Shown piece by piece: positions 35,272 to 43,027 of a DNA stretch of 64,000 nucleotides. The DNA comes from Halobacillus sp. Marseille-Q1614. Lineage in GTDB: Bacteria > Bacillota > Bacilli > Bacillales > Halobacillaceae. The stretch's first letter is position 1, and every line of letters starts with the position of its first letter. Where the stretch lies: positions 3,286,001 through 3,350,000 of the forward strand of contig NZ_CADDWH010000001.1 of assembly GCF_902809865.1 (NCBI RefSeq), in the 5' to 3' direction. Made by a program: the position numbers and the translations under genes. The notes below the pieces were generated by a model. It ran no database searches, was not told where the DNA came from, and saw only the letters and a program-made list of their open reading frames with translations.

Positions 35272-35908
35272 CGATGTTTCACCGGCCGGTGTCGCTCTGA
35301 AACTGGCGGATGCCGTGACGGAGGCTCATCATGAGTTCAGGAGCCAGTCGGATCATATCCGCTACGGACTCGAGTGGGTCCTATCGGGGTTTTATCAGGT
35401 AATGGCCGTGGTTCTGCTTGCGTTTCCGTTTCAGCTGCACAAAGAGGCGCTCGTCTGCTTAATCACCGGCGCACTTTTAAGGATGGCTTCTGGAGGCGTT
35501 CACTTTGCTTCCTACTGGTGGTGCTTTGCAGTGGGAACCGTGCAGATTCTGTTTTCCTCATTTTTGGCCGCTGCCTTTGAACAGCAGGGCTTACATATTC
35601 CGCTTGTTCCAACTTTCGTGATATTGGCGGCTGGTTTGATCCTCACCGCCGTTTTTGCACCGAGGCTGTATAAGACGAAGCTCCTTTTTTCACATACACG
35701 CTTGCTTGTTTTTAAAGGGGTTTCTGTCGCCCTTTATACGCTATTATCCATTCTGATGCTTTCTATCATTACCGATCCTTCCCTTCAGTTTGTGATCGGA
35801 ATGGCCCTATTCTATCAAGTCTTTTCCTTAACTCCTTTCGGGGATAAAACTATTCAGTTTTTTAATAGTTTGTCTACAAACCCTGCGGAAAGGAGGAGAG
35901 TGAGTTGA
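35261..35908 (+). CDS. agrB: AgrB-like accessory gene regulator protease
   Basis: 215 residues from the ATG at 35261, where GAGGAGG gives correct spacing; the ATG at 35255 is too close. AgrB is a membrane cysteine protease that removes the C-terminal tail of AgrD and forms the thiolactone ring. The motif LLRMASGGVHFASYWWCF holds the catalytic His81 and Cys88, seven residues apart as in staphylococcal AgrB. About five hydrophobic segments follow. It overlaps agrC upstream and agrD downstream (TTGA), showing tight coupling. Confidence 0.92.
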   Translation: MSINDVSPAGVALKLADAVTEAHHEFRSQSDHIRYGLEWVLSGFYQVMAVVLLAFPFQLHKEALVCLITGALLRMASGGVHFASYWWCFAVGTVQILFSSFLAAAFEQQGLHIPLVPTFVILAAGLILTAVFAPRLYKTKLLFSHTRLLVFKGVSVALYTLLSILMLSIITDPSLQFVIGMALFYQVFSLTPFGDKTIQFFNSLSTNPAERRRVS

Positions 35909-36027
35909 CGATCCTGTTAAAAATGATTGGTCTGGTTGGAATAGCTGTCAGTCAGATTTCGACGATGAGCAGCTGCTTTTGGTTTTTGCATGAGCCGGAA
36001 TTACCAAAGGATGTGAAAGATGAATAA
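35905..36027 (+). CDS. agrD: AgrD-like cyclic autoinducer peptide precursor
   Basis: 40 residues from a TTG that overlaps the agrB stop, with AAGGAGGAG five bases upstream. It has the three AgrD parts: an amphipathic N-terminal helix (MTILLKMIGLVGIAVSQIS), a core TMSSCFWFL with a single cysteine four residues before the cleavage point, and the acidic tail HEPELPKDVKDE matching the conserved EPE-P-EL signature. The predicted autoinducer is a thiolactone ring of Cys-Phe-Trp-Phe-Leu with a short tail, unusually hydrophobic. It overlaps agrA by eight bases. Confidence 0.93.
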   Translation: MTILLKMIGLVGIAVSQISTMSSCFWFLHEPELPKDVKDE

Positions 36028-36742
36028 TCAACTGAGCATTTTAATCATTGATGATCAGGAAATCTGTCTGGAGCATGCATCAAGGGTGCTGCAGGGATTT
36101 CCTTATGTAGGGGAAGTTAAAGGGATTCAGACGCCGAATGAGGCGTTTCAGCTGTTGGCTGATGATCATTTTGACGTGGTTTTTCTGGACATAGAAATGC
36201 CGGAGACGGACGGGATCTCGCTGGCCTGCTCGATCCGCCATCAGTATCCTGCGCTGCCGATTGTGTTTGTCACGGGGCATACGGGCTATGCATTGGAAAG
36301 CTTTCAAGCGAACCCCGTAGATTATATCATCAAGCCGCTCAATATCGTGCAAACCGAAAGAGCCTTACGGCGGGTGACAGAGAAGGGGGCGGTAAAAAAG
36401 ACCAGTAAAATAGGGGTTAAAGTGCAGGCGGCCCTAAAGCTGGTGTCAACTGACGAGATCCTGTTCATAGAAAAAAACGGCAGAAAGAGCTACCTATACT
36501 TAACTAATAATGAAGTCGTTGAAACCTCTGAGGGTGTGGCCATCCTTGAGAAGAAACTGCGGAATAAAGGGTTTTACCGCAGTCACCAGTCTTACCTCGT
36601 CGCTGTGGAAAAAGTGAATGGAATTGAGCCGGATGAGTTTATGAATTCTTACAATCTATCATTTGGCGGGATTCTTCCAATGGCGAAGCTCAGCAAACAT
36701 AAAATAAAAGAGTTTAAAAGTCAGCTCAGCTACACATGCTAA
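36020..36742 (+). CDS. agrA: response regulator, AgrA-like, LytTR DNA-binding domain
   Basis: 240 residues. The receiver domain spans 1-120 (ILIIDDQEICLEHASRVL; phospho-acceptor Asp in VVFLDIEMPETDG near residue 56; Lys in VDYIIKPL). The LytTR DNA-binding domain covers about 135-238 (VSTDEILFIEKNGRKSYLYL, FYRSHQSYLVAVEKVNGI). AgrA-type regulators bind pairs of nine-base repeats upstream of target promoters. Being last in the agr operon and directly upstream of a peptide export cluster, it very likely controls that cluster. Confidence 0.92.
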   Translation: MNNQLSILIIDDQEICLEHASRVLQGFPYVGEVKGIQTPNEAFQLLADDHFDVVFLDIEMPETDGISLACSIRHQYPALPIVFVTGHTGYALESFQANPVDYIIKPLNIVQTERALRRVTEKGAVKKTSKIGVKVQAALKLVSTDEILFIEKNGRKSYLYLTNNEVVETSEGVAILEKKLRNKGFYRSHQSYLVAVEKVNGIEPDEFMNSYNLSFGGILPMAKLSKHKIKEFKSQLSYTC

Positions 36743-36829
36743 AAAGAGGTGAGACTTAAGTTCACCCTGAAGACTCAGAAGGAAAACCTAATCCAAGCTG
36801 TTTTTACCCTGATCGTCACAAACCCCCGA

Positions 36830-36886
36830 AAAGTAAGTATGATCTGCTAATATAGCCTTAACAGATCATACTTACTTTCTTTTACA
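36830..36886 (+). terminator. long terminator of the agr operon
   Basis: AAAGTAAGTATGATCTG pairs perfectly with CAGATCATACTTACTTT (17 bp) and CTTTTAC follows. Because the A-rich 5' arm and T-rich 3' arm are symmetrical it could work in both directions. It separates agr from the peptide gene, so the latter needs its own promoter (36887-36930). Confidence 0.75.
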
Positions 36887-36934
36887 GGTACTTAAGCTTC
36901 ATCGATCTGTAATACATGAAAAGGGGGTGTAACA

Positions 36935-37144
36935 ATGACTTATCAATCACCGACTCTTGCCGTGGATAACATGAATGTGATGGAGGATGAGGCGTGGCAT
37001 ATAGTGGCCTTAGCAGTTCTTCTTGCTTTAGGCGCAACGATCGTTCTTGGAGCGATGGCGTGGTGCTTTATGTATGCTCGTGAATCTTTCACTGGTTCCT
37101 GGACTTGGTCGAGCCCATTCAGTGTAAAGATCGAATGTAGATGA
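36935..37144 (+). CDS. candidate exported peptide precursor with two cysteines
   Basis: 69 residues with a strong AGGGGGTG site. I do not recognise the family. It has an acidic hydrophilic N-terminus (MTYQSPTLAVDNMNVMEDEA), one very hydrophobic helix (about residues 22-43, rich in Ala, Leu, Val and Gly) and a polar aromatic C-terminal part of 26 residues bracketed by Cys44 and Cys68 (WCFMYARESFTG... to KIECR). Downstream genes encode an ABC transporter, a leader-recognition/M50 protease fusion and a DsbA-like oxidase, so the peptide is probably cleaved in or near the membrane, exported and closed by a Cys44-Cys68 disulfide. A bacteriocin or signal role is inference. Confidence 0.75.
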   Translation: MTYQSPTLAVDNMNVMEDEAWHIVALAVLLALGATIVLGAMAWCFMYARESFTGSWTWSSPFSVKIECR

Positions 37145-37149
37145 CCTAA

Positions 37150-37190
37150 GGAGTGGAGCCGCTAATTGTGATGGGTTACGGCTTCACTCC
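37150..37190 (+). terminator. hairpin between precursor and transporter genes
   Basis: GGAGTGGAGCCG pairs with CGGCTTCACTCC (one G-T wobble) and is followed by CTCCCCATTTTC, not a clean U-tract. It probably acts as a partial terminator or an mRNA stabiliser, giving more precursor than transporter. Confidence 0.55.
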
Positions 37191-37278
37191 CTCCCCATTT
37201 TCATACATAATTTCTCATGTAAGAAATAGATTGGTAATGGTCATTCTTTAAAATTATAACATAAAGTGGGTGACACTA

Positions 37279-38031
37279 TTGAAAAGTTTAGAGCTGTTAC
37301 ACGTCGACAAGATTTATAAGAACAAAGTGAAGGCTCTTGATCAATTATCCTTTCATGTAAATAAAGGGGAGATCTATGGAATGATCGGGCCGAACGGGTC
37401 GGGAAAAACGACAACCATCAGCATTATCACCTCGTTACTTAAACCGACACAGGGGGAAGCTTCCATCAACGGCTATCCTTCCCACTCCCTTAAGGCGAGA
37501 CAGTATTTCGGCTACGTGCCCGATGAGCTGCTGCTGCCAGAGACATTAACCGGTCGTGAGCATTTAGAATTTGTCTCGAAAATGTATGATTCCACCCAGC
37601 CGGCTTTAATCGAAAAGCTTGTCGATCTGATGCAGCTGACGCCGGCGATGAACTTATTGATCAGCGAATATTCCCATGGCATGAAGAAGAAGCTCCAGCT
37701 CATTTCCGCTTTAATTCACGACCCGCAGCTGCTTATTTTAGATGAACCCTTCAGAGGACTGGATCCTGAGGGTGTTATTTTATTTAAACGGATTATTCAA
37801 AAGCGGAAGGACCAGAAGAAGAGTATCTTCATTGCGACACATGATCTGCTGAGTGCCCAGGTGCTGTGTGATCGGGTCGGCATTCTTTCAAAAGGCAGCA
37901 TGGTTGCTGAAGGATACGTCGCAGATCTGCTTCAGCAGTACCAAGTAAATTCTCTGGAGGATTGCTTTATGGTGGCCTCCGGATTAATTGAAAGAGGGAT
38001 CGAAGTTGAAAAAATCATTCATGATCTCTAA
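37279..38031 (+). CDS. ABC transporter ATP-binding protein of the peptide cluster
   Basis: 250 residues from the TTG at 37279, with GGGTG just upstream; a GTG at 37270 is the alternative. Walker A is GPNGSGKTTT, the Q-loop region FGYVPDELLLPETLTGREHL, the signature EYSHGMKKKL (in place of LSGGQ, common in ABC-2 exporters), and Walker B LLILDEPFRGLDPEG. It belongs to the ABC-2/CcmA-like exporter ATPases that pair with a separate permease. It overlaps the permease gene by 26 bases. Confidence 0.9.
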   Translation: MKSLELLHVDKIYKNKVKALDQLSFHVNKGEIYGMIGPNGSGKTTTISIITSLLKPTQGEASINGYPSHSLKARQYFGYVPDELLLPETLTGREHLEFVSKMYDSTQPALIEKLVDLMQLTPAMNLLISEYSHGMKKKLQLISALIHDPQLLILDEPFRGLDPEGVILFKRIIQKRKDQKKSIFIATHDLLSAQVLCDRVGILSKGSMVAEGYVADLLQQYQVNSLEDCFMVASGLIERGIEVEKIIHDL

Positions 38032-39490
38032 GGTAATTTATTTAACGTGGAAAAATAAATACAAAAACTGGGTCGATGCCTATCCTGCGCTCAAAATCGG
38101 TGTGCCTTTGACAGCGGCCGTGTTGTTCTGTTTTCTGATTGTCCTCGCCTATCAGGGGATCTATCCGTTTATCCAGTCTTACGGACTTGACGACTATCGC
38201 ATGATTCCGGTACTGCTCGCGGCTTTGTTCATCAACTTATCTCTTTTCGCAGGCCTGCTTTTGACGATCTTTCTCTTAATTTCGCCTGAGCGTAATACGC
38301 TTGAAATCAACCTGCACTGGATGCCTGTTTCTGGCTTTCAGAGGAAAATTGGCTACTATATTCCGTTAGTGCTTATTGTCCTTACACTTTTATCGGTTCT
38401 ATACATACCTGTCCTGCTCGCCATCGGCCTCGGGATTTCCCTGACACCGGCCCAGCTCGTCCTGCTGCTTTTTTCCATGTGGCTGCAGATACTTTTCGTA
38501 CTGCTTTCAACTTTAATTCTGATTGAGGTGTACAGCTTTATCTTCGGGTATGTGCTGAACCTGCCCTACAGCCGTCTATTCAGTCTCGGACTGGCTCTGC
38601 TCAGCTTACTTGGTTATTTTGCACTTAACTTCAAGATTACGATGCTGCAGACGCTCTATGAAAATATGAGCTTTAACTTTTTATACATAAGTTTAGTCAA
38701 CGTTTTTTCCAGTATTCCGGGACTTTACGAAAGCCGTCCTTTAGAAATTGCCGCTGTCAACGGGCTTGTCCTCCTGCTGCTCGCACTGTTTCTGCTTACC
38801 GTCTTTTTACCGGCACGGTTAGTGGAAGCGCGAGGCTTTGCCCTGTTTAAATGGCTGCCTTTTGTGAAAAGTCCATTCGCCTCTGTCATCGTTAAAGAGG
38901 TGAAGGAAAACCTGAGAAACCGGGAAAATTTGTTCTATTATATTCTTTTGTTTATTTTTGCTTCGCTGCTGCTCGTCTTTACGAATCCAGTGTCGTATTC
39001 CGGGATTATCATACTGCTGATTTTCCTGCTCAGCAGCACGCAGAGCTTCAATTCGTTTGGACGCGAGAGGGAGCAGTTCCGCTATTACCTGACGCTCCCC
39101 TATAAGCTCGACTACTGGATCTTTGGGAAATTAATCGGAACCCTCCTCTTTAACCTTGTGCTCGCTGGCGTACTGTTTCTGCTGTTCTCCATCAAGGTCG
39201 ATTTCACCGTGATGAGCTACTTTGAAAATATGTATATTGGCATCCTCGTGTCGATCGCCCTGTTCCTGGCCGGTGTCATCCTTCCGTATTCACCGGAACA
39301 GCCGTATTCCACGGCTTTTGCTGCGGTGATCGGCAGCTTTTTAGCAATTCCGATGCTGTACTTGATGTCTAAAGTTATGAATGTTATCCCTTCGGACTAC
39401 TATTCGATTTCGGCTTTAGGCACATGCTGTGTGCTGCTGGCCGTTCTTAAATTCATCCTGACATGGAGGCGATCCGGTGATTTCATCTAA
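38006..39490 (+). CDS. ABC-2 type permease of the peptide cluster
   Basis: 494 residues from the TTG at 38006, which has GAGGG at the right distance inside the ATPase gene. Twelve or so membrane segments are spread through the protein, with a cytoplasmic loop near the middle (SPFASVIVKEVKENLRNRENLFYY). The last cytoplasmic helix before each membrane block is basic. It is longer than most ABC-2 permeases (about 250-400 residues), like AlbD of the subtilosin system. It most likely exports the mature peptide or gives immunity. Its end overlaps the M50 gene by 14 bases. Confidence 0.85.
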   Translation: MKKSFMISKVIYLTWKNKYKNWVDAYPALKIGVPLTAAVLFCFLIVLAYQGIYPFIQSYGLDDYRMIPVLLAALFINLSLFAGLLLTIFLLISPERNTLEINLHWMPVSGFQRKIGYYIPLVLIVLTLLSVLYIPVLLAIGLGISLTPAQLVLLLFSMWLQILFVLLSTLILIEVYSFIFGYVLNLPYSRLFSLGLALLSLLGYFALNFKITMLQTLYENMSFNFLYISLVNVFSSIPGLYESRPLEIAAVNGLVLLLLALFLLTVFLPARLVEARGFALFKWLPFVKSPFASVIVKEVKENLRNRENLFYYILLFIFASLLLVFTNPVSYSGIIILLIFLLSSTQSFNSFGREREQFRYYLTLPYKLDYWIFGKLIGTLLFNLVLAGVLFLLFSIKVDFTVMSYFENMYIGILVSIALFLAGVILPYSPEQPYSTAFAAVIGSFLAIPMLYLMSKVMNVIPSDYYSISALGTCCVLLAVLKFILTWRRSGDFI

Positions 39491-40340
39491 AACGGTTCCA
39501 AAGTTTTCCTATGATATTGAGCTGTACGAGTCCTATTTGTTTGATCTCTCTCTGAATAAAAAGCATCCGATTAACCAGCCGACGTTTATGATGCTCTCCA
39601 AAGTGGATGGCCGGCGCACATTTGAAGAGATTATGGCAATGCTTCAGGCCGATTACCCGGACGCGGATCCGCAGTTAATCGAACAGGATTTTACAACGCT
39701 GCTACTGTCGATGAAGCGCCATCTGTTGATTGATCTGCCGGGGACGCTGAAAGAAAAACTACGCCAGGCATCCATATCAATGATGAATCCGATGGTGCGG
39801 GAGTTTTCCTATCAGCGCCACTCGTTTCAAGGGTTTTCTTTTATGAAAATCCTGTTTTCCCTGACGTGGATCACCTTGAGAAAAATGATGCCGATTTTGC
39901 TGCTGTTTCTTTTACTGGCCTGCGGGCTCATCATGATGAGCGGGCAGACACCGCTGATTATCTATCCAGTTTCCTTACTCGTCGTGATCCTTTCGATCAT
40001 CTTAAGCATCGCGGTTCATGAAGCCGCGCACCTCTATCTGCTGCGCCGCCTGACGAAGAACCCGAACTTAGGCCATATCAAAGAGCAGGTGCTCACGTTA
40101 AAAGTCGTCCGTCCGCAAATGGAGGAGGACCTGCAAGTCATCACCGCCGGTCCGTTGCTGACGGCATCAGTTGGGGGGGCGGGCCTTTGGCTGACAATGC
40201 TCGTGACCCAGCCGTTCTGGCATTTGACGCTCCATGTATGTGCGGGAATTTTCCTGCTGCACCTGCTTTATCTTCTTCCGTTCATTGGGGATGGACGAAA
40301 CTTTAAATATTCCATAAACGAAAGGGAGTTTTTACTATGA
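39477..40340 (+). CDS. PqqD-domain/M50 membrane metalloprotease fusion
   Basis: 287 residues from a GTG with GGAGG upstream. Residues about 8-85 (YLFDLSLNKKHPINQPTF, DGRRTFEEIMAMLQ, LLLSMKRHLLIDL) read as a PqqD-like winged-helix, the recognition element that binds RiPP leaders. Membrane segments follow from about residue 125. HEAAH (residues 181-185) is the HExxH zinc motif of M50 proteases, and FIGDGRNF supplies the late Asp ligand in the D-G motif. The fusion suggests one protein that grips the precursor leader and cuts it within the membrane. Partly comparable to YydH in the B. subtilis epipeptide operon. Confidence 0.8.
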   Translation: MISSKTVPKFSYDIELYESYLFDLSLNKKHPINQPTFMMLSKVDGRRTFEEIMAMLQADYPDADPQLIEQDFTTLLLSMKRHLLIDLPGTLKEKLRQASISMMNPMVREFSYQRHSFQGFSFMKILFSLTWITLRKMMPILLLFLLLACGLIMMSGQTPLIIYPVSLLVVILSIILSIAVHEAAHLYLLRRLTKNPNLGHIKEQVLTLKVVRPQMEEDLQVITAGPLLTASVGGAGLWLTMLVTQPFWHLTLHVCAGIFLLHLLYLLPFIGDGRNFKYSINEREFLL

Positions 40341-40621
40341 GAATGACTTCAGTCCTTAAGCTGCTTTTCATTTCGATTATTACGGCGATCGTGCTTGTAT
40401 TCGCCGGGTTTGCGGGGATTACGCTTTATTCTTTATTTACGTTTAACTCCATCGAGCTGGGCAGTTTTTATAACCTCGACGTGCAGAGAGACCCGGCTGG
40501 ATTTTCACTCAATATTTCACCAGGCATCCTTTATGTCGTAGGCACGACCGCTTTGTTGATCTTGATCATTCTTTCCGTCAGTTTCATCGTAAAGAATTCT
40601 AAAAAGCAGGGGACAGCATGA
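40337..40621 (+). CDS. small membrane protein of the peptide cluster
   Basis: 94 residues, overlapping its neighbours by four bases at both ends. It has two membrane helices (about residues 8-32 and 65-86) with an external loop of about 30 residues (FNSIELGSFYNLDVQRDPAGFSLNISPG) and a short basic tail. No family is recognised. In comparable bacteriocin operons small two-helix proteins in this position give immunity, which is the most economical guess, but a quinone-linked partner of the downstream thiol oxidase (BdbC-like) is excluded only by the lack of cysteines. Confidence 0.7.
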   Translation: MRMTSVLKLLFISIITAIVLVFAGFAGITLYSLFTFNSIELGSFYNLDVQRDPAGFSLNISPGILYVVGTTALLILIILSVSFIVKNSKKQGTA

Positions 40622-41226
40622 CGAAAAACCGCTGGGTCGTCCTGATTGGTTTCTTCCTATTCGCTGCCGCTCTTTTTTATATCTTCAGCTACAGCTCTCA
40701 AGAGACGACAGCCAGTCAGCATAAGATCGAGTCCATCTCGGACACGGGCTACGCCTTTGGTAATGAAACGGCCCCTGTGAAGATCGTTGAGTTCTCCAAC
40801 TTCGAATGCCCTTCCTGTCAGAAGAGCCATCAAGAAATTAAGGAAGCGCTCAAACAGGCGATCGACAGCGGTGCCGTCTACTATATTTTTAAGCATACGA
40901 GCCTCGATCAGTTTACGAAGAGCCCGCTCGTCAGTGAGAGGGTGGCCTCCTTAGAAGACGATGAGACGAAGCCTGAAGTCATGGACCAGATCTTTCAAGA
41001 ACAGCAGTCGTGGTCCAAGCTGAATGAAAAGGAACTGATCGAATACCTCGAAGAGATGAACCTGACTCAGGCCGTAGATTTGGAGGAGGAACGCGCTACG
41101 ATCCAGGAGGAAACGAAAGAGCTAAACGTCTCAGGCACACCGACGATCTTCGTCAATGATAAAAAAGTACAAGGAGCGTTAACGGAAAAAGCCTTCAAAA
41201 AACTGCTGCAGTCCTCGCTTGAATAA
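40618..41226 (+). CDS. membrane-anchored DsbA-like thiol oxidoreductase
   Basis: 202 residues. One N-terminal membrane anchor (about residues 5-24) is followed by an extracytoplasmic thioredoxin fold of the DsbA/BdbD type (PF13462-like). The redox site is CPSC (residues 64-67) in NFECPSCQKSH, and the cis-Pro loop is VSGTPTIFVNDKKVQG. It would form or shuffle disulfides outside the membrane. Located in an operon whose peptide has exactly two cysteines, it is most likely dedicated to that peptide, as BdbB is for sublancin and SkfH is thought to be for the sporulation killing factor. Last gene of the operon. Confidence 0.9.
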   Translation: MTKNRWVVLIGFFLFAAALFYIFSYSSQETTASQHKIESISDTGYAFGNETAPVKIVEFSNFECPSCQKSHQEIKEALKQAIDSGAVYYIFKHTSLDQFTKSPLVSERVASLEDDETKPEVMDQIFQEQQSWSKLNEKELIEYLEEMNLTQAVDLEEERATIQEETKELNVSGTPTIFVNDKKVQGALTEKAFKKLLQSSLE

Positions 41227-41280
41227 TAAAAATCTCCCCCGCATCGCTTGAGGGCGGATTAAGCAGCGGCTGACAAAACG

Positions 41281-41310
41281 AAAAGAGAGCCGTCAAGAAA
41301 CGGCTCTCTA
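41281..41310 (-). terminator. terminator downstream of the HAD gene
   Basis: GAGAGCCGT pairs with ACGGCTCTC; read on the minus strand TTTTCGTTTT follows. It lies about 60 bp past the HAD stop and opposite the end of the peptide operon. Confidence 0.7.
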
Positions 41311-41369
41311 GGCTGGTAGAGAATAAAGAGGAACAATCTTCAACAGTATACGAAACGAAGCTCGTTGGT

Positions 41370-42110
41370 TTAGTGGCAGGTATCATATATATTTTCTCTA
41401 ATAAACGGCGGCACTTCCCGTAAGGAATTCAGTGTCTGTATCTTATGATTGGGGAGGACGTTCGTTTCAATTTTATTATTATATTTCCATTCCAGCTCCG
41501 CAGGGATGTGGATCGTGTTCAAACCGAGCTTAAGCCCGGGGGTAATATCTGTCCTTAAGGAATTCCCGATCATCCACGTGACATTACGGTCACACTTGAT
41601 CGTATCCACGACCTCCTCGAGAGCGTTTGTATTTTTATGATTGTAAATAAAGATACGGTCTTCAAAATACGTATATAATTCAAGCTGGTGAACCTTCCGA
41701 TGCTGATTATCTTCATCTCCCCCTGTGAATAAATAAAGTTCATGTCCATCTTCTTTCAGCTCGTTTAACACTTCATACATATGGGGAAGCGGCTGGACTT
41801 CGACCTGGAAGACGCTTTGTCCAATTGTACGGATCCGCTGGATTTCACTTTCTTGGACAGGGCGGTCGTATTTTTTTGAAAAGTAACTGTACGTATCCAC
41901 GAGCGATTCTGGAAAACGGGCGGAATTCAGCCCGTGTTCTTCAATACTCTTGATATCAATCTCCAGCTGTTTTTTCTTAAGCTCTTCAGGCGATGCACAA
42001 GGGAACCAGGCGAGCAGCTCAATGGTAAACTGATCGATGGCGTCCTTGAAGTATTTATTGCAATGAACCAATGTATCATCTAAATCAAAGATCAGCACTT
42101 GTGGGGTCAT
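41370..42110 (-). CDS. HAD superfamily phosphatase
   Basis: 246 residues. Motif I is FDLDDTLVH (nucleophile Asp and general acid Asp at residues 9 and 11), motif II LYLFTGGDEDNQ, and motif III/IV WMIGNSLRTDITPG, where Asp completes the Mg site. The cap region between about 20 and 90 is helical, as in subfamily I. It hydrolyses some phosphate ester in the cytoplasm; the substrate is unknown. It is convergent with the peptide cluster and apparently unrelated to it. Confidence 0.88.
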   Translation of the reverse strand: MTPQVLIFDLDDTLVHCNKYFKDAIDQFTIELLAWFPCASPEELKKKQLEIDIKSIEEHGLNSARFPESLVDTYSYFSKKYDRPVQESEIQRIRTIGQSVFQVEVQPLPHMYEVLNELKEDGHELYLFTGGDEDNQHRKVHQLELYTYFEDRIFIYNHKNTNALEEVVDTIKCDRNVTWMIGNSLRTDITPGLKLGLNTIHIPAELEWKYNNKIETNVLPNHKIQTLNSLREVPPFIRENIYDTCH

Positions 42111-42211
42111 AGGTGTAAAGCTCCTTTAATGAAATAAGAGTACACTTATCATTAGATGGATGGACAAAAATATGTATAAGACGGTAAAAATTCACGGCTT
42201 CCCCATTTAGG

Positions 42212-42389
42212 TTAATCGGTTGATTTGTTTTACGCTTCTGGCTTGATGAGGCTGTACCGTTACTTCATACGTATCAACCGTTTCATTTGTAAACGCCTGG
42301 ATTCCTGCTTCGGATGGCAGCTGTGCGTTATTAAGACTTAAAGCGGTCTGTACGTCACCCTTACCGACAAAGCCTTTTGGTTGAAGAAT
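42212..42389 (-). pseudogene. 3' remnant of a secreted-protein gene
   Basis: On the minus strand a frame open after TAG (42390-42392) reads KGFVGKGDVQTALSLNNAQL and later ETVDTYEVTVQP before stopping at 42212. GFVGKGDVQ-A-GWNNAQLQ is a motif I recall from uncharacterised secreted proteins. No start codon or upstream part remains, so only the last 58 codons or so survive. The rest of 42111-42496 has only the HAD promoter and a terminator. Confidence 0.5.
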
Positions 42390-42458
42390 CTAAAGATTTT
42401 TTGTTCGACAAAAAGTCCTGTTATTTCTATCTTAGCTGACAGAAATTCTTCCGCTGAT

Positions 42459-42492
42459 AAAAAGGGAACCTCCTGTTTAGGGAGTTCCCTTT
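42459..42492 (-). terminator. terminator of the 116-residue hypothetical gene
   Basis: GGGAACTCC pairs with GGAGGTTCCC; on the minus strand TTTTTATC follows. Confidence 0.78.
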
Positions 42493-42496
42493 CTGT

Positions 42497-42847
42497 TTAA
42501 TCATTCTCGAGCTCAATCATGTAGCTGCCTCGATCGGTAATTAAAGAAAACCGATGGTCCTCGTATTGATATTGTGTTGAATCCTCCAGCGGAATTTCAT
42601 AAACAGGGGATGGAAGCGGCTGATAATCGCCTCTGTCCGTTTCTGTCCGTCCCTCGCCGTTGAGCTTCAGTTCATGCATCGGCTCATATTCATCGGCCCG
42701 TCTTGTATCCCTCGAGTAGGAGACGTCATTTAAATCGATATAAACCGTGTCTTCGTCTCCCTGCTCATGCTTTGTCACTTTTATCGTTTTACCGCTCCAT
42801 TGCTGTAAGTTTTCATTAAATTGCTCAACGCTTAATTGCTTGCTCAT
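42497..42847 (-). CDS. conserved hypothetical protein, 116 residues
   Basis: Soluble, acidic, without signal peptide or membrane helix. It opens MSKQLSVEQFNENLQQWSGK and contains beta-like stretches (TIKVTKHEQGDEDTVYIDLNDVSYS, SPVYEIPLED, FSLITDRGSYMIEL). It has no recognised family and nothing in its surroundings suggests a role. GGAGGGATCAGC precedes the start, which together with a following terminator supports a real single-gene unit. Confidence 0.7.
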   Translation of the reverse strand: MSKQLSVEQFNENLQQWSGKTIKVTKHEQGDEDTVYIDLNDVSYSRDTRRADEYEPMHELKLNGEGRTETDRGDYQPLPSPVYEIPLEDSTQYQYEDHRFSLITDRGSYMIELEND

Positions 42848-43027
42848 GCTGATCCCTCCTGCTCTTTATGTTTTCCCAGCTTTTAGGAATCATACCCGGA
42901 CAAGCTTCGGCTGAAACGAAAAAACTATTTCGAATTCAAAATTTTAAAAAGAGTCATAAACCCCACAATCCCAAGGGCTGAGCCAAAAGTAATGATCTTA
43001 TATTTCTACAAATTTTTCAGAATATTA

